Part shown: positions 24,855-33,896 of the stretch, in pieces
Layout of the letters: each line of letters opens with the position of its first letter
Numbering within the stretch: the stretch's first letter is position 1
Origin: Acaudatibacter sp035532115
Lineage (GTDB): Bacteria > Pseudomonadota > Alphaproteobacteria > Caulobacterales > Caulobacteraceae
Assembly (NCBI GenBank): GCA_035532115.1
Contig: DATKRO010000012.1
Span: 20,305 to 84,304, forward strand
Length of the DNA stretch: 64,000 nucleotides
Reading direction: 5' to 3'
Position numbers and translations under genes: made by a program
Notes under the pieces: model-generated
The model's input: only the letters and a program-made list of their open reading frames with translations
The model's database searches: none
What the model was told of the DNA's origin: nothing

Positions 24855-25757
24855 ATGACCACCCTCGTCTCGGCCTGGGGGCAGGCGCGCCAGCGGTTGC
24901 AGGCGGCCGGCGCGGACAGCCCGGCGATCGACGCGCGCCTGCTGCTCGAAGCGGCCGCGCAGGTGAGCCGGGCCGACATCCTCGCCGACCCGCAGCGTGC
25001 GCTCGGGGCCGCGGCGGCCCGGCGGCTCGAAGCCTTCGTCGCCCGGCGCGAGGCGCGCGAACCGGTGAGCCAGATCCTCGGGCGGCGCGGCTTCTGGAAC
25101 ATCGTGCTGAAGGTGAGCCGCGAGGTGCTCACTCCGCGGCCGGAGACCGAGACCCTGGTCGAGGTCGCCCTGGCCGCGTTTGCGCCGGACCGGGCCTTCG
25201 CAATGCTCGACCTCGGCGTCGGCTCCGGAGCGATCCTGCTCGCCATCCTGGCCGAGCGCCCCGGGGCCACGGGGCTGGGCGTCGACATCTCCGGGGCGGC
25301 GCTGGCGGTGGCCCGCGACAACGCCGCCACGCTCGGCCTCGCGGCCCGCGCGGCGTTCGTGAGAGGCGACTGGACGGCCGGGCTGGCGAGCGGGAGCTTC
25401 GATCTCGTGCTCGCCAATCCGCCCTATGTCGCGACGGCCGAGATCGCCCGGCTGGCGCCCGAGGTGCGCGATCACGAACCGCGCCTGGCCCTCGACGGCG
25501 GCGCCGACGGGCTCGGCGCCTATCGCCGGCTGGCGCCGGAGATCCTGCGGGTGCTGAAGCCGGGCGCCGTCTTCGCCCTCGAGATCGGCCCGGGCCAGGG
25601 CGCCGCGGTCTCGGCGCTGCTGAGGCGGGCCGGAGCGGCCCAGGTCGCCGTGCACCCCGATCTGGGCGGGCGCGAGCGGGTCGTCGCCGGCGTCCGGCGA
25701 GCCGCCCCGGCGCGCGCCGCCAAGAAAGCCCTTGGAAATGCGCCGCTGAATCGCTAG
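24855..25757 (+). CDS. prmC: Peptide chain release factor N5-glutamine methyltransferase
   Basis: A 300-aa SAM methyltransferase that modifies the GGQ glutamine of release factors RF1/RF2. An N-terminal helical domain (~1-85, ending EPVSQILGRRGFWNI) precedes the Rossmann domain with motif I LDLGVGSGAILLAIL, and the catalytic NPPY in LVLANPPYVATAEIA. Downstream DGLGAYRRLAPEIL is diagnostic. The residue at motif I is Val where Thr is usual (DLGTGSG). Its usual upstream partner prfA is not in the window; DUF4167 follows as expected. Confidence 0.93.
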   Translation: MTTLVSAWGQARQRLQAAGADSPAIDARLLLEAAAQVSRADILADPQRALGAAAARRLEAFVARREAREPVSQILGRRGFWNIVLKVSREVLTPRPETETLVEVALAAFAPDRAFAMLDLGVGSGAILLAILAERPGATGLGVDISGAALAVARDNAATLGLAARAAFVRGDWTAGLASGSFDLVLANPPYVATAEIARLAPEVRDHEPRLALDGGADGLGAYRRLAPEILRVLKPGAVFALEIGPGQGAAVSALLRRAGAAQVAVHPDLGGRERVVAGVRRAAPARAAKKALGNAPLNR

Positions 25758-26020
25758 ATCACTGGCATCTCCTCTTGAAGGATGCCGGAGTCAGAGGCGC
25801 CAGGCTCGGATGAAGCCCGGCGCGCAGTCGCCTCCGGCAGGCGCGGCGAACGGGGCGTCGTGACGGGGCGCCTCGAGCCTCGCGGGGGGATAAGGGAACC
25901 TTAGGCGTTTTCGGACACTCAACCGGGCGGGATCGCCCGAAACTCAGACGGAAAGCCGCGAGTGCGACCGGACGGGCTCTCCCCCCAGCCGGCGACGGCG
26001 ATCCACAAAGGTCGGCCAAG

Positions 26021-27049
26021 ATGAGAGATTTCAAGGGGATGAAGCGTCAGCGCAACCGCGGTCGCGGCGGCGGTGGCGGCGGCAACAGCGGCGGCGGGGG
26101 CAAGCCGCAGCACAACGCCAACCGCGCCTTCGACTCCAATGGGCCGGACGGGGTGAAGGTGCGCGGCGCCGCCCAGCACATCTTCGAGAGGTATCAGCAG
26201 CTCGCCCGCGACGCCGGCTCCGGCGGCGACCGGGTGCTGGCGGAGAACTACCTCCAGCACGCCGAGCACTATTTCCGCCTGTTGCGCACCATGCAGCCGC
26301 AGCGTTCCGTCGGCGAAATCCTCGGGCGCGACCAGTTCGTCTCCGGCTACGATCTCGACTTCGAGGAGGAGCCTCGGGAAGACGGGACCGAGGCCGGCGA
26401 GGCCGACGGCGACGCCGCCGACGGCCGCCGCGAGGATCGCCCCTGGGCGCGCGACGATCGCCAGCGGGACAATCCCAGGGACGCCAGGGAGCCCCGGGAT
26501 GATCGGCCGCAGGGCGAATGGCGTCCGCGCGAGGAGTACCGCCAGCAGGGCGGCTATCGGCAGCAGAACGACGCCCGCCCGCGCGACGATCGCGGCCCCC
26601 GTGAAGAGCGCCAGCCGGGCGAGGCGCGTGCGCGCGAGGAGCGCGATCAGGGCGACTTCCGCCAGAAGGACGATCGCTTCCGTGACGACCGGCGCGAGCG
26701 CTTCGGCCGCGACGAGCGCCAGGCGCGGTTCCGGGACGACCGTCGTCCGGAGCGGGACGCCCGTCCGGACCGCGATCCCCTGGGCGTGGTCGAGCCGCAG
26801 GCGGCCGCGCCGCTGACGCCGGCGCCAGCGGCGGCCTACGAGGCGTCGCGGGAGCAGCCGCGCGCGGGCATGCTGCGCGGCGAGGATGGCGCCGTCAGCC
26901 AGGCTCCGGCCTTCCTCCAGTCGCGCGTCGCCGAGCCGCGGAGCGAGACCGAGGAGCCCGCCGAAGCGCGCCGCCCGCGCCGGCGCCGGGCGCCGCGCGC
27001 TTTCGAGGCCAGTCCGACCGCCGCCCCCGCCGAGGCCGACGAAGGCTAA
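26021..27049 (+). CDS. DUF4167 domain protein, Arg/Asp-rich
   Basis: A 342-aa protein. The N-terminus is basic and Gly-rich (MKRQRNRGRGGGGGGNSGGG), followed by the conserved DUF4167 domain at ~45-110: GVKVRGAAQHIFERYQQLAR, RVLAENYLQHAEHYFRLLR, then QPQRS. The remainder is low-complexity Arg/Asp/Glu repeats (many 'RDDR' and 'RE' units) and an Arg-rich tail, likely disordered and possibly RNA-binding. Its function is unknown. Its position after prmC is conserved in alphaproteobacteria. The 264-bp gap upstream has no recognised gene. Confidence 0.85.
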   Translation: MRDFKGMKRQRNRGRGGGGGGNSGGGGKPQHNANRAFDSNGPDGVKVRGAAQHIFERYQQLARDAGSGGDRVLAENYLQHAEHYFRLLRTMQPQRSVGEILGRDQFVSGYDLDFEEEPREDGTEAGEADGDAADGRREDRPWARDDRQRDNPRDAREPRDDRPQGEWRPREEYRQQGGYRQQNDARPRDDRGPREERQPGEARAREERDQGDFRQKDDRFRDDRRERFGRDERQARFRDDRRPERDARPDRDPLGVVEPQAAAPLTPAPAAAYEASREQPRAGMLRGEDGAVSQAPAFLQSRVAEPRSETEEPAEARRPRRRRAPRAFEASPTAAPAEADEG

Positions 27050-27147
27050 AGGACGAAGGCTAAAGCTCGACAGGGCGGCTCGTCCCCCCGATGATGCCGC
27101 GCGCCAGCGGCGATTGCGCCCGGCGCGTGCGCCTGGAGGGACGCTGA

Positions 27148-29334
27148 ATGACCGACGCCATGCACCGGCGCGCCTTGCTCGCCTCCGCCGCGGCGCTGGC
27201 CGCGGCCCTCGCGGCGCCGAAACGCGCCGCCGCCGATGCGCCTGCGACGCGACCGCCGGTCGCCCCGGTCCGGCCGGTGACCGAGGATCTGTGGGGGACC
27301 CGCATCACCGATCCCTATCGCTGGATGGAGGCGGAGGGGCCGCAGTGGAAGGCCTATGCCCAGGCCGAGGGCGACTACGCCCGGCGCCTGCTGGCCGAGA
27401 TTCCCGGCCGCGCCGCCCTGCTGGCGGACGTGGAGCGCTATACCGAGACCGAGGTCGCGGTCAGCGCCGTCCAGGTCGGCGGCGAGGCGATCTTCACCGA
27501 GGTGCGGCCGGTCGGCGCCAACACCTTCAAGCTCTTCGTGCGCGACGGCCTGCATGGCGAGGACCGGCTGCTGGTCGACCCGGATACCTACGCGCCCGCC
27601 GGCTCGCATGCGTCGCTCGACTGGTGGGCGTGTTCGCCCGACGGCGCCCACGTGGTGTTCGGGATCTCTCCCGGAGGGTCGGAGAACTCGGTCGCCCACG
27701 TCATGGTCACCGCCAGCGGCGCGCTGCTGCCCGAGCGCATCGATCGGACCCAGGACGCCAGTCCGAGCTGGGCCGACGACGGCGCGGGCTTCTTCTACAA
27801 CCGGCTGCAGCCCGGCGTGACGCCGACCAGCGAGGACCGCTACAAGTTCAGCGCCTGCTGGTTCCACCGCCTGGGAACCGATCCCGCCACCGACGCCGAG
27901 GTGCTGGGCAAGGGCACGAGCCCGGTCCCGACGATCGCCGCCATCGACTTTCCCGTGGTGGTCGCCACGCCCGGCTCGCCGGTGGACCTGGGGCTGGTGA
28001 TCTCGGGCGTGCAGAACGAGATCGCCGTCTACGCCTCGCCCGCCGCCGCCGCGCGGGCCGGCGCGCCACGGTGGCGCGAGGTGTGTTCGCCCGCCGATAT
28101 GGTGACCGCCGCCGCGGTCCGCGGCGAGAGCATCTATCTGCTGAGCCACCAGGGCGCCTCGCGCTACAAAGTCCTGAAGACCACCGCCGCCGCGCCCGAG
28201 GTGGCGCGCGCCAGCCTCGTCGTGCCCGAGAGCGCTTCGGTGATCCGCGGCATCGCCGCCGCCCGCGACGGCCTCTACGTCCAGGATCTGAACGCCGGCC
28301 TCGGCGGACTTCGGCGCATGGCCCACGACGGGACGATAAGCGCCATCGCCCTGCCGTTCGCCGGCTCCATCGATGCGCTCTACGCCGACACCGCCCACGA
28401 CGGCGCCTGGTTCCTGCTGCAGGGGTGGGTGCGGCCTTCGGTGCTCTGCTACGTCGGGCCGGATGGCCGCGTCGTGGAGACCGACATCGCCCCCAAGCCG
28501 CCGATCGATGTCGCGCCCTACACGTCCGAGGAACTCTTCTTCACCGCGAGGGACGGGGTGCGCGTGCCGCTGTCGATCATCCATCGCAAGGGGCTGCGGC
28601 GCGACGGGCGCGCGCCGCTGCTGCTGTGGGCCTATGGCGCCTATGGGATCACCGAGGATCCGGCGTTCATCTCGCGCTGGTTCCCGCTGCTGGACCGGGG
28701 CGGCGTGTTCGCCGTCGCCCACGTGCGCGGCGGCGGCGAGCTGGGCGAGGACTGGCACCTCGCCGGCCAGAAGCTGACCAAGCCCAACACCTGGCGCGAC
28801 ATGATCGACGCGGCGCGCTACCTGATCCGGGCGCGCTACACCTCGAGGCCCAGGCTGGCGATCATCGGCGGTTCGGCCGGGGGGATCACCGTCGGGCGCT
28901 TCATGACCGAGGACCCGGGCCTGGCCGCCGTGGTGATCGACGAGGTCGGAGTCTCCAACCCGCTGCGCAGCGAGTTCTCCCCCAACGGCCCTCCCAACAT
29001 CCCGGAGTTCGGCACGGTGACCAACCCGATCGGCTTCAAGGGCCTATACGAGATGGACGCCTATCAGCACGTGCGCGACGGCGTGAACTACCCTTCGGTG
29101 CTGCTGACCACCGGGCTCAACGATCCGCGCGTCTCGTCCTGGGAGCCCACCAAGATGACGGCGCGGCTTCAGGCGGCGACGGCCTCGGCCAACCCGGTGA
29201 TCCTGCGCGTGCAGACCGACGCCGGCCATGGCATCGGCTCCACCCTGCTGCAGCGCGACCGCGAGACCGCCGACATCCTCGCCTTCATCCTCTGGCGCAC
29301 CGGCGATCCGCGCTATCAGCCGCAGCGGGCGTGA
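27148..29334 (+). CDS. Prolyl oligopeptidase family serine peptidase (S9A), exported
   Basis: A 728-aa S9 peptidase. The N-terminus MHRRALLASAAALAAALAAP is an RR-containing, Tat-like signal peptide. A beta-propeller (~60-420) gates a C-terminal alpha/beta-hydrolase. The catalytic Ser lies in IIGGSAGGITVG, the Asp in TTGLNDPRVSSWEP and the His in TDAGHGIGS. The domain start TDPYRWMEAEGPQWKAYAQA is family-typical. It is expected to cut short proline-containing peptides in the periplasm. ATG 27148 is used; the internal ATG at 27160 would place the RR at the very start. Confidence 0.92.
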   Translation: MTDAMHRRALLASAAALAAALAAPKRAAADAPATRPPVAPVRPVTEDLWGTRITDPYRWMEAEGPQWKAYAQAEGDYARRLLAEIPGRAALLADVERYTETEVAVSAVQVGGEAIFTEVRPVGANTFKLFVRDGLHGEDRLLVDPDTYAPAGSHASLDWWACSPDGAHVVFGISPGGSENSVAHVMVTASGALLPERIDRTQDASPSWADDGAGFFYNRLQPGVTPTSEDRYKFSACWFHRLGTDPATDAEVLGKGTSPVPTIAAIDFPVVVATPGSPVDLGLVISGVQNEIAVYASPAAAARAGAPRWREVCSPADMVTAAAVRGESIYLLSHQGASRYKVLKTTAAAPEVARASLVVPESASVIRGIAAARDGLYVQDLNAGLGGLRRMAHDGTISAIALPFAGSIDALYADTAHDGAWFLLQGWVRPSVLCYVGPDGRVVETDIAPKPPIDVAPYTSEELFFTARDGVRVPLSIIHRKGLRRDGRAPLLLWAYGAYGITEDPAFISRWFPLLDRGGVFAVAHVRGGGELGEDWHLAGQKLTKPNTWRDMIDAARYLIRARYTSRPRLAIIGGSAGGITVGRFMTEDPGLAAVVIDEVGVSNPLRSEFSPNGPPNIPEFGTVTNPIGFKGLYEMDAYQHVRDGVNYPSVLLTTGLNDPRVSSWEPTKMTARLQAATASANPVILRVQTDAGHGIGSTLLQRDRETADILAFILWRTGDPRYQPQRA

Positions 29335-29349
29335 TCGGACCGGGCGGTG

Positions 29350-30141
29350 ATGACCAGCCTCCACTACGTCGCCTTCGCCTCGCTGCACCAGCCGCCGCTG
29401 ACCATCGCCGCGCGCCTGCGGGTTCCGCAGGGCGGCGCGCCACGGGGGGCGGTGATCCTGCTGCACGGCTCGGCGGGCCCTTCCGAACGCGAGGACGGCT
29501 ATGCCCGGCCGCTGAACCAGGCCGGCCTGGTCACGCTCGAGCTGGACCAATGGTCGGCGCGCGGCCTGGGCGGCGGCGCCTCGGGGCGGCCACGCACCGT
29601 GGCCGAGACGTTGCCGGATCTCTACGGCGCGCGCGCCTGGCTGGGCGCACGCAGCGAAGTGGACCCAGGCGCGATCGGCGTGCTGGGATTCTCCTTCGGC
29701 GCCGTCGCCGCCATGCTGGCGGCGACGCGCGCCCGCCACGCCGGCGCCCCTGGCGGGACGCCCTTCGCCGCCCTGATGGCGCTCTATCCGATCTGCCACC
29801 TCTACAATCGCGCCCCCGGCTTCGAGTTCGGCGATCTCGTGGACGCGCCGCTGATGATCGTCACCGGCGCGCTCGACGGCTACGACGACGACCCGCAGGC
29901 CGGCCCGAAGCTGGTCGCCAGCCTCTCGCCGTCGGACCGCGCCAAGGTGCGCTGCGAGGTCATGGCCGGCGCCCACCACGGCTTCGACATGCCGGGCGAG
30001 GCGCGCCAGGCGCCCGATCCGGCCAGCCATCGCGGCGCCGGCGGCTTTGTCCTCATGGCCTATGACGCCGCCGCCGCCGCCCGCGCCCACGCCCTGGCGG
30101 TGGAGTTCTTCCTGGAGGCGCTGGGCGGCGCTGCCGCATGA
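29350..30141 (+). CDS. Dienelactone hydrolase-like alpha/beta hydrolase
   Basis: A 263-aa alpha/beta hydrolase. The oxyanion segment VILLHGSAGPSEREDGYARP is followed by nucleophile elbow GVLGFSFGAVAAM (GFSFG, Ser rather than the Cys of true dienelactone hydrolase). The acid lies in IVTGALDGYDDDP and the His in MAGAHHGFDMP. The 3' end overlaps the AMP nucleosidase start by four bases (ATGA), implying co-translation. The substrate is unknown. Confidence 0.83.
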   Translation: MTSLHYVAFASLHQPPLTIAARLRVPQGGAPRGAVILLHGSAGPSEREDGYARPLNQAGLVTLELDQWSARGLGGGASGRPRTVAETLPDLYGARAWLGARSEVDPGAIGVLGFSFGAVAAMLAATRARHAGAPGGTPFAALMALYPICHLYNRAPGFEFGDLVDAPLMIVTGALDGYDDDPQAGPKLVASLSPSDRAKVRCEVMAGAHHGFDMPGEARQAPDPASHRGAGGFVLMAYDAAAAARAHALAVEFFLEALGGAAA

Positions 30142-31589
30142 CCGGGCGCACCGAAGCGGCCGCCCTCGTGGCCACGCTGGAGGCCGAGTACCGCCGATCG
30201 GTAGGCAGGCTGGAGGGCGCGCTGAAGGCGTTCCTGGCCACCGGCGCTGCGCCCGATCCGGCGCTGCGGCGCTCGGGCGCCTTCGCCTATCCGGAGCTGG
30301 TGCTCACCTACGCCCCCACCGCGCCTGCGCCCAGGCTCGCCCGCTCCTACGCCCGCTTCAGCCAGCCCGGGACCTACGCCGTCTCGATCACCCGGCCCGA
30401 ACTCTTCCGCGACTATCTCACCGAACAGCTCGCCCTGATCCTGGGCGACTTCGAGGTGACGGCCCAGGTCCGCCGTTCCAGCCAGGAGATCCCGTTCCCC
30501 TATGTGCTCGACGCCGCCGAGATGGATCTGGCGGACGTCAGCGCCCGCGACATCGCCCGCTCGTTCCCGGCGGCCGAACTCGCCTTCATCGGCGACGAGG
30601 TGGCGGACGGCTTCTGGGCCGGCGGCGCGGGCGAACCGCGGCCGCTGGCGCTGTTCGACGCGCTGCGCACGGACTTCTCGCTGGCAAGGCTCGCCCACTA
30701 CACCGGCACGCCGGCCGCGGACGTCCAGGCCTATGTGCTGTTCACCAATTACCACCGCTACGTCGACGAGTTCGTCAGCTGGGCGTGCGCGGAGCTGCGC
30801 AGCGGCGCCAGTCCCTATCTGAGCCTCTCCTGCGCCGGCGGCGTGGTGATCGATCGGACCACCGCCGATCCGGAAGCCGCCGTCGCCGCTTCGCCCTGGC
30901 GCGGGCGCCAGATGCCGGCCTACCATCTCACCGCGCCGGGCCGCCGCGGCGTCTCGCTGATCAACATCGGCGTCGGGCCTTCCAACGCCAAGACCATCAC
31001 CGACCATCTGGCGGTGCTGCGTCCGGAAGCCTGGCTGATGATCGGCCACTGCGGCGGGCTCCGCGCCACCCAGACCATCGGCGACTACGTGCTCGCCCAC
31101 GCCTATCTGCGCGACGACCACGTGCTCGACGACATCCTGCCGCCGGAGATCCCGATCCCGCCGATCGCCGAGGTGCAGGTGGCGCTGAATCGGGCCGCCG
31201 AGATCGTCACCGGCGAGAGCGGCGACGCCCTGAAGGCGCGGCTGCGCACCGGCACCGTGGTCACCACCGACGATCGCAACTGGGAACTGCAGTATTCCCG
31301 CAGCGCCCTGCGCTTCAATCAGTCGCGCGCGGTGGCCATCGACATGGAGTGCGCCACCATCTCGGCCCAGGGCTATCGCTTCCGCACGCCCTACGGCGCG
31401 CTCCTGTGCATCTCCGACAAGCCGCTGCACGGCGAGATCAAGCTGCCCGGCCAGGCCAACGCCTTCTACGAGCGCGCCATCTCCCAGCACCTGCGCATCG
31501 GCATCGCCGCCATGGATCTGATCCGCGAGGAGGGGCCGCGCCTGCATTCGCGCAAGCTCAGGAGCTTCGACGAGCCGCCGTTCCGCTGA
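30138..31589 (+). CDS. amn: AMP nucleosidase
   Basis: A 483-aa enzyme splitting AMP to adenine and ribose-5-phosphate. The N-terminal Amn-specific domain (~20-170, FRDYLTEQLALILGDFEVTA) precedes a purine-phosphorylase-like domain: GVSLINIGVGPSNAKTITDH, MIGHCGGLRATQTIGDYV, and AVAIDMECATISAQGYRFRT with the nucleoside-binding MEC motif. PYGALLCISDKPLHGEIKLP matches the family C-terminus. Length agrees with E. coli Amn. It is translationally coupled to the hydrolase upstream. Confidence 0.94.
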   Translation: MTGRTEAAALVATLEAEYRRSVGRLEGALKAFLATGAAPDPALRRSGAFAYPELVLTYAPTAPAPRLARSYARFSQPGTYAVSITRPELFRDYLTEQLALILGDFEVTAQVRRSSQEIPFPYVLDAAEMDLADVSARDIARSFPAAELAFIGDEVADGFWAGGAGEPRPLALFDALRTDFSLARLAHYTGTPAADVQAYVLFTNYHRYVDEFVSWACAELRSGASPYLSLSCAGGVVIDRTTADPEAAVAASPWRGRQMPAYHLTAPGRRGVSLINIGVGPSNAKTITDHLAVLRPEAWLMIGHCGGLRATQTIGDYVLAHAYLRDDHVLDDILPPEIPIPPIAEVQVALNRAAEIVTGESGDALKARLRTGTVVTTDDRNWELQYSRSALRFNQSRAVAIDMECATISAQGYRFRTPYGALLCISDKPLHGEIKLPGQANAFYERAISQHLRIGIAAMDLIREEGPRLHSRKLRSFDEPPFR

Positions 31590-31658
31590 GCCTGCCGCAG
31601 ACGGCGAGCAGATCCAGGGGGTCTCGCCATCGTCGCCCAGGGCCGCTATCTGGCGGCC

Positions 31659-32438
31659 ATGACCAGACATCTGCGCCTGGAGGCGGTCGAGAACTTCCGC
31701 GACTTCGGCGATTACGCGACGGCGGCGGGGCGCAGGCTGAAGCCGGGGCGGCTCTATCGCTCGGCCTCGCACGGACGCGCCACCGACGCCGACCTCGACG
31801 CCATCGACCGGCTCGGCCTCGCGGTGGTCGTCGACCTGCGCCGGCCGGGCGAGCGCGAGCGCGACCCGGCGCGGCGCCCGGCGGGGTTCAGCGGCCAGGT
31901 GATCGTCAACGACGAGGGCGAAAGCGCCGGCGAGGACCCCTGGTGGGCCTTCGTCAGGAGCTGCGACCTCAGCGCGGCCGCCTTCCGCGGCTATCTGCTG
32001 AACTACTATCGCGCCGCCCCCTACGCTCCGCGCCACATCGACCTCTTCTCGCGCTACTTCCGAGCGCTGGCCGGGGCGGACGGCCCGGTGCTGATCCATT
32101 GCGCGGCGGGCAAGGACCGCACCGGGGTGCTCGCGGCGCTCACCCATCATCTCGTCGGGGTGCACGAGGACGACATCCTCGCCGACTACCTGCTCACCAA
32201 CGATGCCGAGCGCATCGCCGCGCGCGCCCCCACGGTCGCCCGCATGATCCAGGAGGCCACCGGCCGCACCGCCACCGACGCGGCGATCCGGGCCGCCATC
32301 GGCGTCGAGGCCGAGTACCTGGCGCAAGCGCTTGGCGCCATCGAGGCGGGGCACGGCTCGGTGGACGCCTATCTGCGCGAGGCGATCGGGGTCGACGCCG
32401 CCCTCGCCGAGGCGCTAGAAGCGCGGCTGCTGGATTAG
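31659..32438 (+). CDS. Tyrosine-protein phosphatase (DSP/PtpB-like)
   Basis: A 259-aa Y_phosphatase3 enzyme. It begins with the family hallmark NFRDFGDYATAAGRRLKPGRLYRS (split here: NFRDFGDY, then GRLYRSASHGRATD). The P-loop HCAAGKDRTGV carries the CX5R motif (Cys nucleophile, Arg). LTNDAERIAARA and the DAAIRAAIGVEAEYL tail also match. Members hydrolyse phosphotyrosine or phosphoinositides. It is separated by 69 bp from amn and followed by a strong hairpin. Confidence 0.88.
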   Translation: MTRHLRLEAVENFRDFGDYATAAGRRLKPGRLYRSASHGRATDADLDAIDRLGLAVVVDLRRPGERERDPARRPAGFSGQVIVNDEGESAGEDPWWAFVRSCDLSAAAFRGYLLNYYRAAPYAPRHIDLFSRYFRALAGADGPVLIHCAAGKDRTGVLAALTHHLVGVHEDDILADYLLTNDAERIAARAPTVARMIQEATGRTATDAAIRAAIGVEAEYLAQALGAIEAGHGSVDAYLREAIGVDAALAEALEARLLD

Positions 32439-32469
32439 GCGCAGGGCCGCCTCCGTCCGGCAAAGAAGC

Positions 32470-32497
32470 GCCCGCCGCGGGCGAACCCGCGACGGGC
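32470..32497 (+). terminator. Terminator-like hairpin after the phosphatase gene
   Basis: GCCCGCCGCGGG and CCCGCGACGGGC form a 12-bp stem with one mismatch around a CGAA tetraloop, 31 bases past the stop codon. There is no U-tract behind it (AAGGGG follows), so Rho-independent termination would be weak. It probably still marks the transcript end. Confidence 0.5.
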
Positions 32498-32589
32498 GGC
32501 AAGGGGACCTTGGACCTCAAATCCAGGGAGAGTGTGCGCCTTCGCGCGGACACGGGCGAATCATATGGACGTGAGGGGAAGGGTTACTG

Positions 32590-33759
32590 TTGCATAGCTT
32601 CGAGCCGCCGCGGCGGATCCTGATGGGGCCGGGGCCGTCCGACGTCTCGCCCCGGGTGCTGGCGGCGCTGGCGCGCCCCACGATCGGCCACCTCGATCCG
32701 GCCTTCCAGGCGCTGATGGAGGAGATCCAGGCGGCGCTCGCCCGCGCCATGCAGGCGCCCGGCTACGCCTGCGTGCCTCTGCCTGCGCCCGGCACCGCCG
32801 GCATGGAAGCGGGGCTGATGAACCTGCTCGAGCCGGGGGACCTCGCCGTCGTCGCCGTCAACGGCCAGTTCGGCGAACGCATGATCGACATGGCCGGACG
32901 GGCCGGCGCCGAGGTGCTGCGCGTCGATCACGACTGGGGAATGCCGGTCGACCCGGAGCGCGTCCGGGCGGCGCTGCGCGGGCGGGCGGTCAAGCTTCTC
33001 GCATTCGTCCACGCCGAGACCTCGACCGGCGCGATGACCGATCCGGGGCCTTTGTGCGAACTCGCCAGCGCGGCCGGCGCCCTCAGCCTCGTCGATTGCG
33101 TGACTTCGCTCGGCGGCATCCCGGTCGATGCGCAGGGCTGGGGCGCCGACGTGATCTATTCCGGAACCCAGAAATGCCTTTCGGCGCCGCCGGGGCTCGC
33201 GCCGCTCGCCGTCAGCCCCAGGGCGCGCCAGGCGATCGCGGACCGGAAGGAAAAGCCGCGGAGCTGGCTGCTCGATGTCGGGCTGCTGATGGGCTACTGG
33301 AGCGGGGAGGGTGGCCGGACCTATCATCACACCGCCCCGATCAACGCCCTCTATGGGCTGCACGAGGCGCTGGCCGCGCTGTTCGAGGAAGGGCTGGAGG
33401 CGGCGCACGCCCGGCACCGGCGCCTGCACGAGGCGTTCGCCGCCGGGATCGAGGCGGCCGGGCTCCGCTTCCTGGTGGCGCCGTCGCATCGGCTGCCGCA
33501 GCTGAACACGGTCTGCGTGCCCGACGGGATCGACGAGGCCCAGGTCCGCGCGCGCATGCTGGCCAGGTACGACCTCGAGATCGGCGCCGGGCTCGGCCCC
33601 TTGCGCGGCAAGATCTGGCGGATCGGCCTGATGGGCGCCTCGGCGAGCCCCTGGCACGTGCGACTGTGCCTCACCGCGCTCGCCGACGCCCTCGCCGCGC
33701 AGAACCATCCGGACGTCCTGCGCGCCGCCCTCGCAGCCGCCGAGGCGAAGCTGGGCTGA
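32590..33759 (+). CDS. Class V aminotransferase (alanine/serine--glyoxylate type)
   Basis: A 389-aa PLP enzyme. It begins RRILMGPGPSDVSPRVLAAL followed by RPTIGHLDPAF, the family opening. The PLP lysine is in IYSGTQKCLSAPPGLAPLAV, and ETSTGAMTDPGPLCELA and LVDCVTSLGGIPVDAQ contribute cofactor residues. It is similar to alanine-glyoxylate and serine-pyruvate aminotransferases. The start is TTG 32590 with a GGGAAGGG ribosome-binding site; the next Met lies inside the conserved MGPGPSD motif, so TTG is better. It may feed glyoxylate or serine metabolism; the exact donor is unknown. Confidence 0.9.
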   Translation: MHSFEPPRRILMGPGPSDVSPRVLAALARPTIGHLDPAFQALMEEIQAALARAMQAPGYACVPLPAPGTAGMEAGLMNLLEPGDLAVVAVNGQFGERMIDMAGRAGAEVLRVDHDWGMPVDPERVRAALRGRAVKLLAFVHAETSTGAMTDPGPLCELASAAGALSLVDCVTSLGGIPVDAQGWGADVIYSGTQKCLSAPPGLAPLAVSPRARQAIADRKEKPRSWLLDVGLLMGYWSGEGGRTYHHTAPINALYGLHEALAALFEEGLEAAHARHRRLHEAFAAGIEAAGLRFLVAPSHRLPQLNTVCVPDGIDEAQVRARMLARYDLEIGAGLGPLRGKIWRIGLMGASASPWHVRLCLTALADALAAQNHPDVLRAALAAAEAKLG

Positions 33760-33896
33760 GGCGAGGGCTCTCCCGGCGCGCCCCGCGCGCTTTCCCTCGC
33801 GTCCCCCTTTCCCTCGGGAGCGCGATCACTAATATGGCCGCGCCGGGCCCTGCAGGCGACTTCGGGGCCCGGGCGGGAGCGCCCAAGGAGGATCGC

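Noticed and set aside
25758..26020. Possible hidden gene between prmC and DUF4167
   Set aside because: Neither strand shows a plausible start plus protein-like frame; only a weak GGCATC/GATGCC hairpin near 25767 was seen.
26400..26800. Repetitive GC-rich tract that might be a CRISPR or tandem array
   Set aside because: It is in-frame Arg/Asp low-complexity coding sequence of the DUF4167 gene; spacing is irregular and there are no unique spacers.
30060..32354. 764-codon minus-strand open frame
   Set aside because: It lies opposite amn and the phosphatase, both with clear motifs; the antisense protein has no recognisable domain and is a codon-bias shadow.
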